From an uncultured Nocardioides sp. (GTDB taxonomy: Bacteria; Actinomycetota; Actinomycetes; Propionibacteriales; Nocardioidaceae), in the NCBI RefSeq assembly GCF_946885725.1, contig NZ_CAMPGZ010000038.1, forward strand, positions 1-23,652: 23,652 nucleotides of DNA, read 5' to 3'. The notes beneath the pieces were generated by a model. It was not told the origin of the DNA, did not search any database, and was given only the letters and a program-made list of their open reading frames with translations. Both the position numbers and the translations under genes were made by a program. Positions 1 to 8,999 of the stretch are shown piece by piece (position 1 is the stretch's first letter; each line of letters starts with the position of its first letter).

Positions 1-1044
1 CGATAAGCTGTGGCCCGCCTCCGCGTACAGCGCCCGGCGGAGCAGCGGGTGCACGCGGCAGGTGGGGGGCGCCCCGTCGACCCGCTCCACGAACGCGTGC
101 CGTCGCGCCAGCTGGAGGAGGAAGCCCTCCGCGTCGGCCTCACCGGTCACGTCGTGGACGAGCTGGGGATCGAGCTCGGGCGACAGGCAGGTGCGGACGA
201 GGACGTCCCGCTCGTGCTCCGTCATGGGCTGCAGCACCTCGGCCACCAGGTAGTCGGCCATCAGGTTGTGGCTCGGCGTCAGGCACGCGTCGATCTCCCC
301 GGGGGTCATCGAGCCCTTCGCCCGCTGCATGGCCAGCGCGACCATCCGGACCCCGGCAGCCCATCCCCCGGTGCGCCGCAGGACCGTCCGCACGGTGAGG
401 CCGGACACCGGCACGTCGTGCAGCCGGAGCAGGTCGCGCACCTCACGGCCGGTGAGGGCGAGGTCGTCGTTGCGGAGCTCGGCGAGCGACCCCTCGACCC
501 GGTGCCGGTGCAGGGGCAGCCGCGGTTCGACCCTGGTCAGCAGCACCAGGTGGGGTGCGGCGTGGTCGCTCAGCACGCCCTCGCACAGGTCGGCGAGCAC
601 CGGGTCCGCCAGGGTCTCGCCGTTGTCGATGACGACGACGTCGAGGTCCTCCACTCCGCCTGACTGCCGGTCGGGCGGGTCGGTGACGAGACGCGGCCGG
701 GGCCGGGGCCGCACGGCCTGGGCCACCTGGGACCACAGACCGGTCCATCGCGTCGTGCGGTGGTCGACGCTGACCCAGGTCACGCGGGCGGACCCGGGCA
801 GCTGCCTCACCCAGGACAGGGCGAGGCTCGTCTTCCCGGCCCCGGCAGGCGCCCAGACCAGGGTCAACGGGGTTCTCGGGACGGTCCGCGAGAGACGGTC
901 GAGCAGCCGGTCCAGGGCGAGGACCGGGAACAGCGGCCGGGGCAGGTCGCGGCCGGGCGACTGCTCGGCCGGGAGCCGCTCCCTTCTCGCGGTCGGCTCC
1001 GGCCGGAGAGGGGTCGTTCGTGCCTCGGGTACGGCGTCCGACAT
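1..1044 (-). CDS. MalT/LuxR-family ATP-dependent transcriptional regulator, N-terminal part (truncated by window edge)
   Basis: An open frame runs from an ATG at 1044 to the left edge, giving 348 codons without a stop, so the C-terminus lies outside the window. A GGAAGG ribosome site lies 8 bases before the ATG. The protein has a Walker A motif WAPAGAGKTSL (about residues 65-75), a Walker B-like DVVVIDN, a sensor-like LTRVEPRLPLHRHR, and a GGWAAGVRMVALAM helix. This order is typical of the STAND NTPase domain of MalT-type LuxR regulators, which bind ATP plus an inducer and activate transcription through a C-terminal LuxR HTH. Full-length members are usually about 850-900 residues, so more than half is missing here. 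The inducer and targets cannot be told. The family assignment is fairly sure; the HTH is inferred, not seen. Confidence 0.8.
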   Translation of the reverse strand, partial: MSDAVPEARTTPLRPEPTARRERLPAEQSPGRDLPRPLFPVLALDRLLDRLSRTVPRTPLTLVWAPAGAGKTSLALSWVRQLPGSARVTWVSVDHRTTRWTGLWSQVAQAVRPRPRPRLVTDPPDRQSGGVEDLDVVVIDNGETLADPVLADLCEGVLSDHAAPHLVLLTRVEPRLPLHRHRVEGSLAELRNDDLALTGREVRDLLRLHDVPVSGLTVRTVLRRTGGWAAGVRMVALAMQRAKGSMTPGEIDACLTPSHNLMADYLVAEVLQPMTEHERDVLVRTCLSPELDPQLVHDVTGEADAEGFLLQLARRHAFVERVDGAPPTCRVHPLLRRALYAEAGHSLS

Positions 1045-1230
1045 CCACCAGTCCTTCCTCGGTCCCCGTCCACGTCACGAGAGGACGCGGGGTCGGGCAT
1101 CGCCCCGATCAGGTGAATGACGAGGTGGCTCCGCGGGCTCGGCCGGTGCGGATCGGGATGGTCCGGCCCGTCGCAGGCATGTCGGAAAGATCGGTGCCGG
1201 ACGGTTCCTGCCGAAATCGGCGTGTCGGGC

Positions 1231-1998
1231 TCAGACGTCGTACGTCGCGCCGGTCTCGGCCAGCTCGACGGAGCCGTCGAACCCGGCGCGTGCCTCCTCG
1301 AGCGCGACACGCTTGTCGTGCCACGGCGGGATGTGGGTCAGCACGAGCCGGCCGGCGCCGGCGGCGGTCGCGGCAGCGGCCGCCTGGGCACCGGTCAGGT
1401 GCAGGTCGGGCGGGTTGTCGCCGCCGGTCTGGAACGCCGCCTCGGCGAGCAGCAGGTCGGCGCCCTTGGCGGCCTCGACCAGCGCGTCGCAGGGACCCGT
1501 GTCGCCGGAGTAGGTCAGCACCGAGCCGGTCGCCTCCACGCGCAGGGCGTAGGCGAGCACGGGGTGGACGACCCGGATCGGCTTGATCGTGAAGGGGCCG
1601 ATGGTGACGGGCGCGTCGGCGTACTCGTGGAACTCGAACTCGTTGGTCATCCCGGGCGGGTTGGCCAGGCCGTAGGAGCGCGCGGTCTGCTTGGCGAGGC
1701 CACGGGGGCCGTAGAGCGGGATGCGCGGGCGCGGGCCGCCGGGGTGGTACTTCCACATGACGTAGAGGCCGCTGACGTCGAAGTAGTGGTCGGGGTGCAG
1801 GTGGGTGAAGAGCACCGCGTCGAGGTCCAGCGGCGACATGAAGCGCTGCAGCGTGCCGAGCGCGCCGCTGCCGAGGTCGAGCAGGACCCGCCAGGTGCGG
1901 CCCGGCTCCTGCGGGTCGTCCGCCTCGAGGAGGTAGCAGGAGGCCGCGGAGTCGGGACCGGCGAACGAGCCCGAGCATCCGATGACGGTGAGCCGCAT
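1231..1998 (-). CDS. MBL-fold metallohydrolase, Rv1339-like (possible cyclic-nucleotide phosphodiesterase)
   Basis: 255 residues. The metallo-beta-lactamase metal-binding motif is seen as THLHPDH (H66, H68, D70, H71), followed by H145, D166 in TYSGDTG and H222 in LTHIPPW, which completes a two-metal site of the RNase Z-like branch. The start ATG shares one base with the murI stop (TGATG), so the two genes are translationally coupled; longer upstream starts would run through murI. In M. tuberculosis the gene after murI, Rv1339, is an MBL protein reported as an atypical class II cAMP phosphodiesterase. Position and sequence style suggest this is its orthologue. The cAMP activity is inferred from that parallel; a different phosphoesterase role is possible. 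Confidence 0.85.
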   Translation of the reverse strand: MRLTVIGCSGSFAGPDSAASCYLLEADDPQEPGRTWRVLLDLGSGALGTLQRFMSPLDLDAVLFTHLHPDHYFDVSGLYVMWKYHPGGPRPRIPLYGPRGLAKQTARSYGLANPPGMTNEFEFHEYADAPVTIGPFTIKPIRVVHPVLAYALRVEATGSVLTYSGDTGPCDALVEAAKGADLLLAEAAFQTGGDNPPDLHLTGAQAAAAATAAGAGRLVLTHIPPWHDKRVALEEARAGFDGSVELAETGATYDV

Positions 1999-2816
1999 CA
2001 GACCACCACCCACGAGGTGGCCTGGGCGAGCTGGTGCACGTCGTCGAGCTCGGGGCCGAGGAAGCGCCGGCCGATGCGGGCGAACTCCTCGGGCTGGCCG
2101 GTGGTGAGGAAGCGGTGGGTCGGCGGCGGCAGCGACGGGTCGCGCTCGAGGCCGCGCTGCACGAGCAGCTTGTAGACGTCCTTGGCGGTCTCCTCCGCGC
2201 TCGAGACCAGCGTGACCTGGTCGCCCATGACGTAGGAGACGACGCCGGTGAGCAGGGGGTAGTGCGTGCAGCCGAGGATCAGGGTGTCGATGCCTTCGGT
2301 GGTGAGGGGATCGAGGTACTCGTGGGCGACCTCGAGCAGCTCCGGGCCGCTGGTCACGCCGTCCTCGACGAACTCGACGAACCGGGGGCAGGCCCGGGTG
2401 AACAGCGTGACGTGCGGGGCCGCGGTGAAGGCGTCCTCGTAGGCCATCGACTCGGCGGTCGCGCGGGTGCAGATCACCCCGATGCGGCCGGTGCGGCTCG
2501 CTGCGACGGCGCGCCGGGTCGCGGGGTGGATCACCTCGACGACCGGGACCGGGTAGCGCTCGCGGGCGTCGCGCAGCACGGCCGCGCTGGCGGAGTTGCA
2601 GGCGATGACCAGCGCCTTGACGCCCTGGTCGACCAGGTGGTCGAGGCACTCGAGGGCGTACTCGCGCACCTCGCCGATCGACTTCGGGCCGTAGGGCTGC
2701 CGGGCGGTGTCGCCGAGGTAGAGCACCGGCTCGTGCGGCAGCTGGTCGAGCACGGCCCGGGCCACGGTGAGTCCACCGAAGCCCGAGTCGAAGATCCCGA
2801 CGGGTGCGTCTGCCAC
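1998..2816 (-). CDS. murI: Glutamate racemase
   Basis: 272 residues, the normal family length. The enzyme converts L-glutamate to D-glutamate for peptidoglycan in the cytoplasm without a cofactor, using two cysteines. Both are present: C73 in IACNSAS and C183 in LGCTHYPLL. The N-terminal FDSGFGGLT (D10, S11) and the GDTARQPYG segment are also typical. The start is a GTG at 2816. It has no clear ribosome site but follows a TAGCCT hexamer by 6 bases, which suggests a leaderless transcript. The MBL hydrolase gene follows with a one-base overlap, as in the mycobacterial Rv1338-Rv1339 pair. Confidence 0.96.
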   Translation of the reverse strand: MADAPVGIFDSGFGGLTVARAVLDQLPHEPVLYLGDTARQPYGPKSIGEVREYALECLDHLVDQGVKALVIACNSASAAVLRDARERYPVPVVEVIHPATRRAVAASRTGRIGVICTRATAESMAYEDAFTAAPHVTLFTRACPRFVEFVEDGVTSGPELLEVAHEYLDPLTTEGIDTLILGCTHYPLLTGVVSYVMGDQVTLVSSAEETAKDVYKLLVQRGLERDPSLPPPTHRFLTTGQPEEFARIGRRFLGPELDDVHQLAQATSWVVV

Positions 2817-2822
2817 GCGAAC

Positions 2823-2828
2823 AGGCTA
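2823..2828 (-). promoter_or_regulatory. Putative -10 box for leaderless murI mRNA
   Basis: TAGCCT on the minus strand fits TANNNT and ends 6 bases before the GTG start of murI, so transcription could begin at the start codon itself. No convincing -35 was recognised. Confidence 0.4.
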
Positions 2829-2910
2829 GTGGCAGGCACGGACCAGGTTCAGGCGTGAGCGACCGACGTCACCCTGCGATCCCGGTCACGACGCGGCTTG
2901 GCCGGGACGC

Positions 2911-3579
2911 TCAGACGGAAGGCGTGTGGTCGTTGTAGACGCCGGCGAACTGCTGGCCGGAGAGCTTCTGGATCGCGTTCATCACCTGGTCGGTGACCTC
3001 CCGACGGGCGCGGCCGACCGGGACTCCGTCGTACTTCTGCTGGAAGTGCAGCGGCTCGCCGAACCGGACGGTGACCTTCGCGAGCCGGGGGAGGTTGGAG
3101 CCGACCGGCTGGATGTCCTGGGTGCCGGTGAGGCCGACGGGGACGACCGGGGCGCCCGAGGTGAGCGCAAGGTGGGCGACGCCGGTGCGGCCGCGGTAGA
3201 GCCGACCGTCGCGGGAGCGCGTGCCCTCGGGGTAGATGCCGAAGGCGCCGCCCTTGCTCAGGATGTCGAGCGCGATGTCGAGCGAGGCGAGCGCGGCCCG
3301 GGTGTCGTCGCGGTCGACGGGGATCATGCCGAGGCCGCCGAAGAAGCCACGGGAGATGGCGCCCTTGACGCCGGTGCCGTTGAAGTACTGCGCCTTGGCC
3401 AGGAACGTCACCTTCCGTGGCGCGACGATCGGGATGACCAGGGAGTCGGCGAAGGACAGGTGGTTGCTCGCCACGATGACCGGGCCGGTCTCGGGCAGGT
3501 TGTGCAGGCCCTCGACGGTGGGCCGCCAGATGGCTTTGGCCAGCGGCGGGACCACCGTGTGCATGACCTGGTAGAGCAT
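2911..3579 (-). CDS. 1-acyl-sn-glycerol-3-phosphate acyltransferase family protein (PlsC-like)
   Basis: 222 residues. The acyltransferase motif I NHxxxxD is seen as NHLSFAD (N39, H40, D45), with H40 the expected catalytic base, and motif III as YPEGTRS (residues 116-122), which binds the phosphate of the acceptor. GMIPVDRDD fits motif II and PVVPVGL (145-149 region) motif IV. The family transfers acyl chains to lysophosphatidate or related acceptors at the inner face of the membrane. There is no clear transmembrane segment apart from a weakly hydrophobic N-terminus, so membrane attachment is probably peripheral. The ATG at 3579 follows a CAGGCT hexamer by 6 bases. The exact acceptor is unknown; lysophosphatidate is the default guess. 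Confidence 0.88.
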   Translation of the reverse strand: MLYQVMHTVVPPLAKAIWRPTVEGLHNLPETGPVIVASNHLSFADSLVIPIVAPRKVTFLAKAQYFNGTGVKGAISRGFFGGLGMIPVDRDDTRAALASLDIALDILSKGGAFGIYPEGTRSRDGRLYRGRTGVAHLALTSGAPVVPVGLTGTQDIQPVGSNLPRLAKVTVRFGEPLHFQQKYDGVPVGRARREVTDQVMNAIQKLSGQQFAGVYNDHTPSV

Positions 3580-3650
3580 GCGTTCAGCCTGCCAGGTCCG
3601 GAGCCGGTACGCCGACCTGACCGACGTACGGACGCCTCATCGAGGTGGGG

Positions 3651-4631
3651 TCACGCGGGGAACGGCAGCCGCGGCTGAGGCGGGCCGAGCGTCGGGTCGA
3701 CGCCATCGAACATGCTGCTGATCGACTCGCCGGCGTGCACCCGGCTGATCGCCTCGGCGAAGAGCCCGGCCGTCGACAGCACCTGGAGCTCCGGCCAGTC
3801 GGCGGGCGGCACCGTGTCGGTGGTGACGACCTCCTCGATGAACGGGTGGTCGCGGAGCCGGTCGACGGCCTTGCCGACGAACAACCCGTGCGTGCAGGCG
3901 ACCGAGGCGCCGGTGCAGCCGAGCTCCTGGAGCTTGTCGAGCAGCTCGACGATCGACCCGCCGGTGGCGATCTCGTCGTCGAGGACGATGGCCCGCTTGC
4001 CGCGGACGTCGCCGACGATGTCGTCGATCACCACCCGGTCGTCGGAGAGGCGTCGCTTGCTGCCGGCGGCGACCGGGACCCCGAGCAGGCGAGAGAACTG
4101 GGTCGCGGTCTTCGCGTTGCCGAGGTCGGGCGACACGACCACCGTGTCCTCGAGGTCCTGGCCCTGGAAGTGGTCGGCGAGGACGCCGAGCGCGGTGAGG
4201 TGGTCGACCGGGACGCTGAAGAAGCCGTGCACCTGCGGCGCGTGCAGGGTCATGGTGAGCACCCGCGACACGCCGGCGGTGACCAGCATGTCGGCGACGA
4301 GCCGGCCGCCGAGGCTGATCCGGGAGGCGTCCTTCTTGTCGGACCGGGCGTAGGCGTAGTGCGGCATCACCGCGGTGATCTGCGCGGCGCTCGCGCCCTT
4401 GGCTGCGTCGACCATGAGCAGCAGCTCCATGAGGTGCTCCTGCGTCGGCGGCACCAGCGGCTGGACGATGTAGACGTCGCGCTGGCGGCAGTTGGCCTGG
4501 AGCTGGGCCTGGAGGCAGTCGTTGCTGAACCGGCTGATCTCCACGGCGGACAGCTGCACCCCGAGTGCGTCGCAGATCGCCGAGGCGAGGGGTCGATGGG
4601 CCGAACCGCTGAAGACGACGATCTCTCGCAC
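3651..4631 (-). CDS. Ribose-phosphate diphosphokinase-like protein (PRPP synthetase paralogue)
   Basis: 326 residues, the normal length of bacterial PRPP synthetase, and alignable along its whole length from memory of the E. coli enzyme. PRPP synthetase makes PRPP from ribose 5-phosphate and ATP for nucleotide, His and Trp synthesis. The active-site H130 (LHAPQVHGFF), the basic KRR at 192-194 and the PRPP-binding loop VLDDEIATGGSI (216-227) are present. Differences from the housekeeping type are YARSDKKD where YARQDRK is usual, SNDC where SDGE is usual, and ATGGS where DTGGT is usual. The genome probably has a second, canonical prs next to glmU (inference). The start is a GTG at 4631 with GGGAG 9 bases upstream. 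It could be a regulatory paralogue or use another substrate. Confidence 0.8.
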   Translation of the reverse strand: MREIVVFSGSAHRPLASAICDALGVQLSAVEISRFSNDCLQAQLQANCRQRDVYIVQPLVPPTQEHLMELLLMVDAAKGASAAQITAVMPHYAYARSDKKDASRISLGGRLVADMLVTAGVSRVLTMTLHAPQVHGFFSVPVDHLTALGVLADHFQGQDLEDTVVVSPDLGNAKTATQFSRLLGVPVAAGSKRRLSDDRVVIDDIVGDVRGKRAIVLDDEIATGGSIVELLDKLQELGCTGASVACTHGLFVGKAVDRLRDHPFIEEVVTTDTVPPADWPELQVLSTAGLFAEAISRVHAGESISSMFDGVDPTLGPPQPRLPFPA

Positions 4632-4742
4632 GGGGTGCTCTCCCAGGTGGGGTCAGGCGGGCGACGGGGCCTCTCGGCCGCGCCACGATAACCCGGGGTA
4701 CGGCGCCGTGCCTACGACTTGTCCGAACGGGTCCCGGGGGCG

Positions 4743-4800
4743 TTGCGGTTTGGTCCCCAACCGCAAGAACCCGGCGCTGGATCTTGCGGTTTGTGACCAA
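4743..4800. repeat. Complex inverted repeat between the PRPP synthetase gene and cysM
   Basis: Three TTGCGGTT boxes are present: 4743-4750, its complement at 4759-4766, and 4784-4791. The first two form a perfect 8-bp hairpin with an 8-base loop. Alternatively, 4752-4771 pairs with 4779-4798 over 20 positions with 3 mismatches and a 7-base loop. The element lies 40 bases after the cysM stop and about 110 bases before the GTG of the next gene. There is no T tract. It could act as a transcript-end hairpin or be a REP-like dispersed element. Confidence 0.7.
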
Positions 4801-4837
4801 TCGGTGAGGCGATCGGGACGTCGGGGCGCCGGCCGGA

Positions 4838-6110
<1,273 letters not shown>

Positions 6111-6122
6111 GAGTCGGACTCC

Positions 6123-6554
6123 TCAGCTCTTCTCGGGGGCGGCGACGACGACCTCTTCCTCGGTCACCTCGCCGTCGACGATTCTGTAGGACCTGAACTC
6201 CACCGGGCCCTCGTTATTCCCGTGCTCGCGTGTGCTCACCAGCACGTAGTGCGCGTTGGGCTCCATCGCCAGGCCGATGTCGGTGCGCGACGGGTACGCC
6301 TCGGTGGCGGTGTGCGAGTGGTAGATCACCACCGGCTCCTCGTCCCGCGCGTCCATCTCCTTGTAGAGCCCGAGCAGGTCGACCGAGTCGAACTCGTAGA
6401 ACGTGGGGGACGACGCGGCGTTCACCATCGCCACGAACCGCGTCGGCCGGTCGGACCCCGCCGGACCCGCGACGACGCCGCACGCCTCGATCGGGTGGTC
6501 CCTCTTGGCGTGCGCGACGATCGCGTCGTGGATCTCCTGGTCGATGCGCAGCAC
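6123..6554 (-). CDS. mec: JAMM-domain metallopeptidase Mec (releases cysteine from CysO-Cys)
   Basis: 143 residues from a GTG at 6554. The JAMM zinc motif is complete: E23 in EACGVVAG and HSHTATEAYPSRTD (H79, H81, S89, D92). In M. tuberculosis, Mec hydrolyses the new cysteine from the CysO C-terminus after CysM has acted. The sequence around HSHTATEAYPSRTD and AHYVLVSTRE is nearly that of the mycobacterial protein. Longer in-frame versions read into low-complexity, Ser/Thr/Arg-rich sequence and are rejected. A TACCCT hexamer sits 6 bases before the GTG, suggesting a leaderless start. Because CysO has a tail past Gly-Gly, Mec may here also perform an initial trimming step, as JAMM protein QbsD does for QbsE. 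Confidence 0.92.
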   Translation of the reverse strand: MLRIDQEIHDAIVAHAKRDHPIEACGVVAGPAGSDRPTRFVAMVNAASSPTFYEFDSVDLLGLYKEMDARDEEPVVIYHSHTATEAYPSRTDIGLAMEPNAHYVLVSTREHGNNEGPVEFRSYRIVDGEVTEEEVVVAAPEKS

Positions 6555-6560
6555 GTACCG

Positions 6561-6566
6561 AGGGTA
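6561..6566 (-). promoter_or_regulatory. Putative -10 box for mec-cysO-cysM
   Basis: TACCCT on the minus strand ends 6 bases before the GTG start of mec, fitting a leaderless transcript that would start the sulfur-transfer genes independently of clpS. No good -35 is visible. Confidence 0.35.
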
Positions 6567-6620
6567 TTCAACGCCCGGTGACCACCACGACCGCGCCGAC
6601 GCCAGTCCGGATGCCGAGAC

Positions 6621-6646
6621 GTGGTCTCGACAGGCTCGACCACCCG
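6621..6646 (-). repeat. Dispersed palindromic repeat, copy 1
   Basis: A 26-bp element whose core is GTGGTC, then about 11 bases, then GACCAC, with inner TCGA boxes. It begins 5 bases after the stop of the DUF2017 gene and reads in the same direction as that gene. It is nearly identical to the copies at 7249, 7288, 14776 and 23626. Confidence 0.85.
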
Positions 6647-6651
6647 GTGGG

Positions 6652-7236
6652 TCAGCGCATGAGGGCCTGGACGAGGGTCTCCTGGAGGTAGCCGACCCAC
6701 TCGTAGATGTCGTGGACGTGGGTGCGGGGGTCGTCGTCGGGCAGCGACATCCAGTAGTCGTCGTCACCCTCCTCGACACCGAGGCGGGTGGCCAGCGCGA
6801 GGCGTACGTCGGTGAACGAGCGCATCCAGGCGGCGGCCTGCTCGGGGTCGAGCTCGACGTCGATGACCAGGCCGTCCTCGGTGAGCTCCTTGGGGAGGCC
6901 GGCCTCCTCGAGCATGTCGATGATCAGCACGGCCGAGCGGGCCTTGCTGTCGCGGAGCGCGCCCTCGGTGAACCGGCGGAACTCGCCGGCGGCCTCCTCG
7001 TCGTCCGGGTACGCCGTCGGGAACAGCCGCGCCAGCACCGGGTCGTCCGGCTCGGTGGTCGGGCCGCTGAAGTCGAGCAGCTTCTCCAGCGGGTCGTCGG
7101 ACTCGGCGGGCGCGGCGACCTCGTTGCGCAGCAGCTCGACGAGCTGCGAGGCCAGCGAGCGCAGCAGGTCGGCCTCGAAGCCGGTCAACGTCGCGACCGC
7201 TCCCCCGCCGCGACGCGGCTCGAAGCCGGACGTCAC
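6652..7236 (-). CDS. DUF2017 family protein
   Basis: 194 residues from a GTG at 7236, with GGAG 8 bases upstream. It is an acidic, mostly helical protein with no membrane segment or signal. Segments such as DPVLARLFPTAYPDDEEAAGEFRRFTEGALR and the C-terminal half fit the DUF2017 family, which in actinobacteria lies between clpS and mec (Rv1332 in M. tuberculosis, as I recall it). No catalytic motif is seen. A link to ClpS-dependent proteolysis or to cysteine synthesis is suggested only by gene order. The ribosome-binding GGAG is supplied by a copy of the palindromic repeat, which is unusual. Function is unknown. Confidence 0.85.
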   Translation of the reverse strand: MTSGFEPRRGGGAVATLTGFEADLLRSLASQLVELLRNEVAAPAESDDPLEKLLDFSGPTTEPDDPVLARLFPTAYPDDEEAAGEFRRFTEGALRDSKARSAVLIIDMLEEAGLPKELTEDGLVIDVELDPEQAAAWMRSFTDVRLALATRLGVEEGDDDYWMSLPDDDPRTHVHDIYEWVGYLQETLVQALMR

Positions 7237-7242
7237 TGTGCC

Positions 7243-7320
7243 GGCTCCGTGGTCTCGACAAGCTCGACCACCCGGGACACGGGCTCCGTGGTCTCGACAA
7301 GCTCGACGACCCGGGTCACT
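7243..7320 (-). repeat. Tandem pair of 39-bp units containing the palindromic repeat (copies 2 and 3)
   Basis: Units 7243-7281 and 7282-7320 agree at 36 of 39 positions. Each contains the 26-bp palindromic element (7249-7274 and 7288-7313). The rightmost unit supplies the clpS stop codon (7316-7318), and the leftmost supplies GGAG ahead of the DUF2017 gene. The pair fills almost the whole gap between the two genes. Confidence 0.9.
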
Positions 7321-7603
7321 CGGCCTTCTCCATGGTGGCCCACAGGCCGTACTCGTGCATGGCCTGCACGTCGCGCTCCATCTCCTCGCGGGACCCGTGG
7401 GACACTGTCGACTTCCCCTCTTCGTGCACCTGCAGCATCAGCTTCTCGGCCTTCTTCCGCGGGTAGCCGAAGTAGGTCTGGAACACGTAGGTCACGTAGC
7501 TCATCAGGTTGACCGGGTCGTTCCACACCACCGTCGTCCAAGGCTTGTCGACGACGACGGCCTGGTCCGGCTCCTCGGTCTCGACAGGCACGGGCATGGA
7601 CAC
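7316..7603 (-). CDS. clpS: ATP-dependent Clp protease adaptor ClpS
   Basis: 95 residues from a GTG at 7603; an ATG two codons later (7597) is an equally readable start. ClpS binds N-degron substrates and hands them to the ClpC/ClpA unfoldase in the cytoplasm. The family core is clear: [19 protein letters not shown], then [17 protein letters not shown] and [17 protein letters not shown] hexamer 6 bases before the GTG suggests a leaderless transcript and decides the start. The gene diverges from pncB across 83 bases. Part of the N-terminal coding sequence (7577-7590) resembles the first half of the palindromic repeat, which hints that an element once inserted here. Confidence 0.94.
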   Translation of the reverse strand: MSMPVPVETEEPDQAVVVDKPWTTVVWNDPVNLMSYVTYVFQTYFGYPRKKAEKLMLQVHEEGKSTVSHGSREEMERDVQAMHEYGLWATMEKAE

Positions 7604-7609
7604 ACCACC

Positions 7610-7615
7610 ATCGTA
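7610..7615 (-). promoter_or_regulatory. Putative -10 box for leaderless clpS mRNA
   Basis: TACGAT on the minus strand ends 6 bases before the GTG at 7603. A weak CTGGCT lies about 16-17 bases further upstream as a possible -35. Confidence 0.4.
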
Positions 7616-7673
7616 GGAGCCGGACCACCCCAGCCAGACCACCGGAGCCCCGGCTCGCCTCGGCCGGCCCCCC

Positions 7674-7679
7674 TAGGCT
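7674..7679 (+). promoter_or_regulatory. Putative -10 box for leaderless pncB mRNA
   Basis: TAGGCT followed by 7 bases and then the GTG of pncB at 7687. No Shine-Dalgarno sequence is present, consistent with leaderless translation. It lies divergent to, and about 60 bases from, the clpS -10 box. Confidence 0.45.
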
Positions 7680-7686
7680 GCATGCC

Positions 7687-8997
7687 GTGACCACCGCCCT
7701 GCTCACCGACCACTACGAGCTCACGATGCTCCAGGCCGCCCTCGAGCACGGCACCGCGGACCGCCGCGCGGTGTTCGAGCTGTTCCCACGCTCGCTCCCC
7801 ACCGGCCGCCGGTACGGCGTGGTGGCCGGCGTCGGCCGCGCGCTCGACGCGATCGAGCAGTTCCGGTTCGACGACGAGGCGCTGACCACGCTGCGCGACG
7901 GGCACGTGGTCGACGAGCAGACGCTCGACTGGCTCGCGGACTACCGGTTCGACGGCGACGTCTGGGGCTACGCCGAGGGCGAGGTCTACTTCCCCTACTC
8001 GCCGATCATGATCGTCGAGTCCACGTTCGCCGGCGCGGTCGTACTCGAGACCGTGCTGCTCTCGATCCTCAACCACGACTCGGCGATCGCCTCGGCGGCG
8101 TCGCGGATGGTGATGGCCGCGAACGGCCGGCCGTGCGTCGAGATGGGCTCCCGCCGTACCCACGAGCAGGCGGCCGTCGCGTCGGCGCGCGCGGCCTACG
8201 TCGCCGGGTTCGCGTCCACGTCCAACCTCGCCGCGCGGCACCGCTACGGCATCCCGTCGGTCGGCACCAGCGCGCACTCGTTCACGCTGCTGCACGACAC
8301 CGAGCGCGACGCGTTCACCGCCCAGGTCAAGGCGCTCGGCAGCGGCACCACGCTGCTCGTCGACACCTACGACATCCGCGAGGCCGTGCAGACCGGCATC
8401 GAGGTGGCCGGCACGGAGCTCGGCGCCGTCCGCCTCGACAGCGGCGACCTCGGCGTCCTCGCGCACGAGGTGCGCAAGCAGCTCGACTCGCTCGGCGCGA
8501 CCGGCACCAAGATCATCGTGACGTCCGACCTCGACGAGTACGCCATCGCCGGTCTCGCCGCCGCGCCCGTCGACAGCTACGGCGTCGGCACCTCGCTGGT
8601 CACCGGCAGCGGCCACCCGACCTGCGGCTTCGTCTACAAGCTCGTCGCGCGCGAGGGCCAGGACGGCGAGATGGTCGACGTCGCGAAGAAGAGCAAGGAC
8701 AAGATCAGCGTCGGCGGCCGCAAGTACGCCCTGCGCCGCCGCAGCAAGGACGGCGTCGCCGAGGCCGAGATCGTCGGCATCGGCAGCCCGCCCCTCGACG
8801 ACGGTGACGACCGTCCGCTGCTCGTGCCACTCGTCCGCGAGGGCGAGGTCGTGGGCCGCGACAGCCTCGAGACCGCACGCGAGCGGCACGCGGCGGCCCT
8901 CGCCGAGCTCCCGCTCCGGGCGCGCCAGCTCTCCCGCGGCGAGCCGGTCATCCCGACCGTCCACCAGACCGACCACCAGCCCGGCACGGGCCGCTGA
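7687..8997 (+). CDS. pncB: Nicotinate phosphoribosyltransferase
   Basis: 436 residues. It makes nicotinate mononucleotide from nicotinate and PRPP with ATP help, the committed step of the Preiss-Handler route to NAD. Typical segments are LLTDHYELTM at the N-terminus, GSRRTHEQAA (155-163), the GTSAHSF motif whose histidine (H197) is the one phosphorylated in the family, VDTYD (225-229) and RLDSGDL (249-255), and a late GVGTSLVTG phosphate-binding loop. The GTG at 7687 is the only start that does not cut into the conserved LLTDHY region. The gene diverges from clpS exactly as in mycobacteria (pncB1-clpS). The esterase gene follows after two bases, so the two are likely co-transcribed. Confidence 0.95.
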   Translation: MTTALLTDHYELTMLQAALEHGTADRRAVFELFPRSLPTGRRYGVVAGVGRALDAIEQFRFDDEALTTLRDGHVVDEQTLDWLADYRFDGDVWGYAEGEVYFPYSPIMIVESTFAGAVVLETVLLSILNHDSAIASAASRMVMAANGRPCVEMGSRRTHEQAAVASARAAYVAGFASTSNLAARHRYGIPSVGTSAHSFTLLHDTERDAFTAQVKALGSGTTLLVDTYDIREAVQTGIEVAGTELGAVRLDSGDLGVLAHEVRKQLDSLGATGTKIIVTSDLDEYAIAGLAAAPVDSYGVGTSLVTGSGHPTCGFVYKLVAREGQDGEMVDVAKKSKDKISVGGRKYALRRRSKDGVAEAEIVGIGSPPLDDGDDRPLLVPLVREGEVVGRDSLETARERHAAALAELPLRARQLSRGEPVIPTVHQTDHQPGTGR

Positions 8998-8999
8998 CC

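Noticed and set aside
10..663. Plus-strand frames at 10-663 and 266-1120
   Set aside because: They are shadows of the MalT-type gene on the minus strand, which has Walker motifs and an uninterrupted frame to the edge.
1210..1221. Short palindrome GCCGAAATCGGC after the MBL hydrolase stop as a terminator
   Set aside because: A 5-bp stem with a 2-base centre is too weak, and there is no T run.
1231..2649. A 472-residue version of the MBL hydrolase extending into murI
   Set aside because: The first 217 residues are low-complexity and overlap murI; the ATG at 1998 with TGATG coupling gives the conserved start.
4743..4800. CRISPR-like repeats
   Set aside because: Only three short boxes in alternating orientation, with no constant spacer length and no cas gene.
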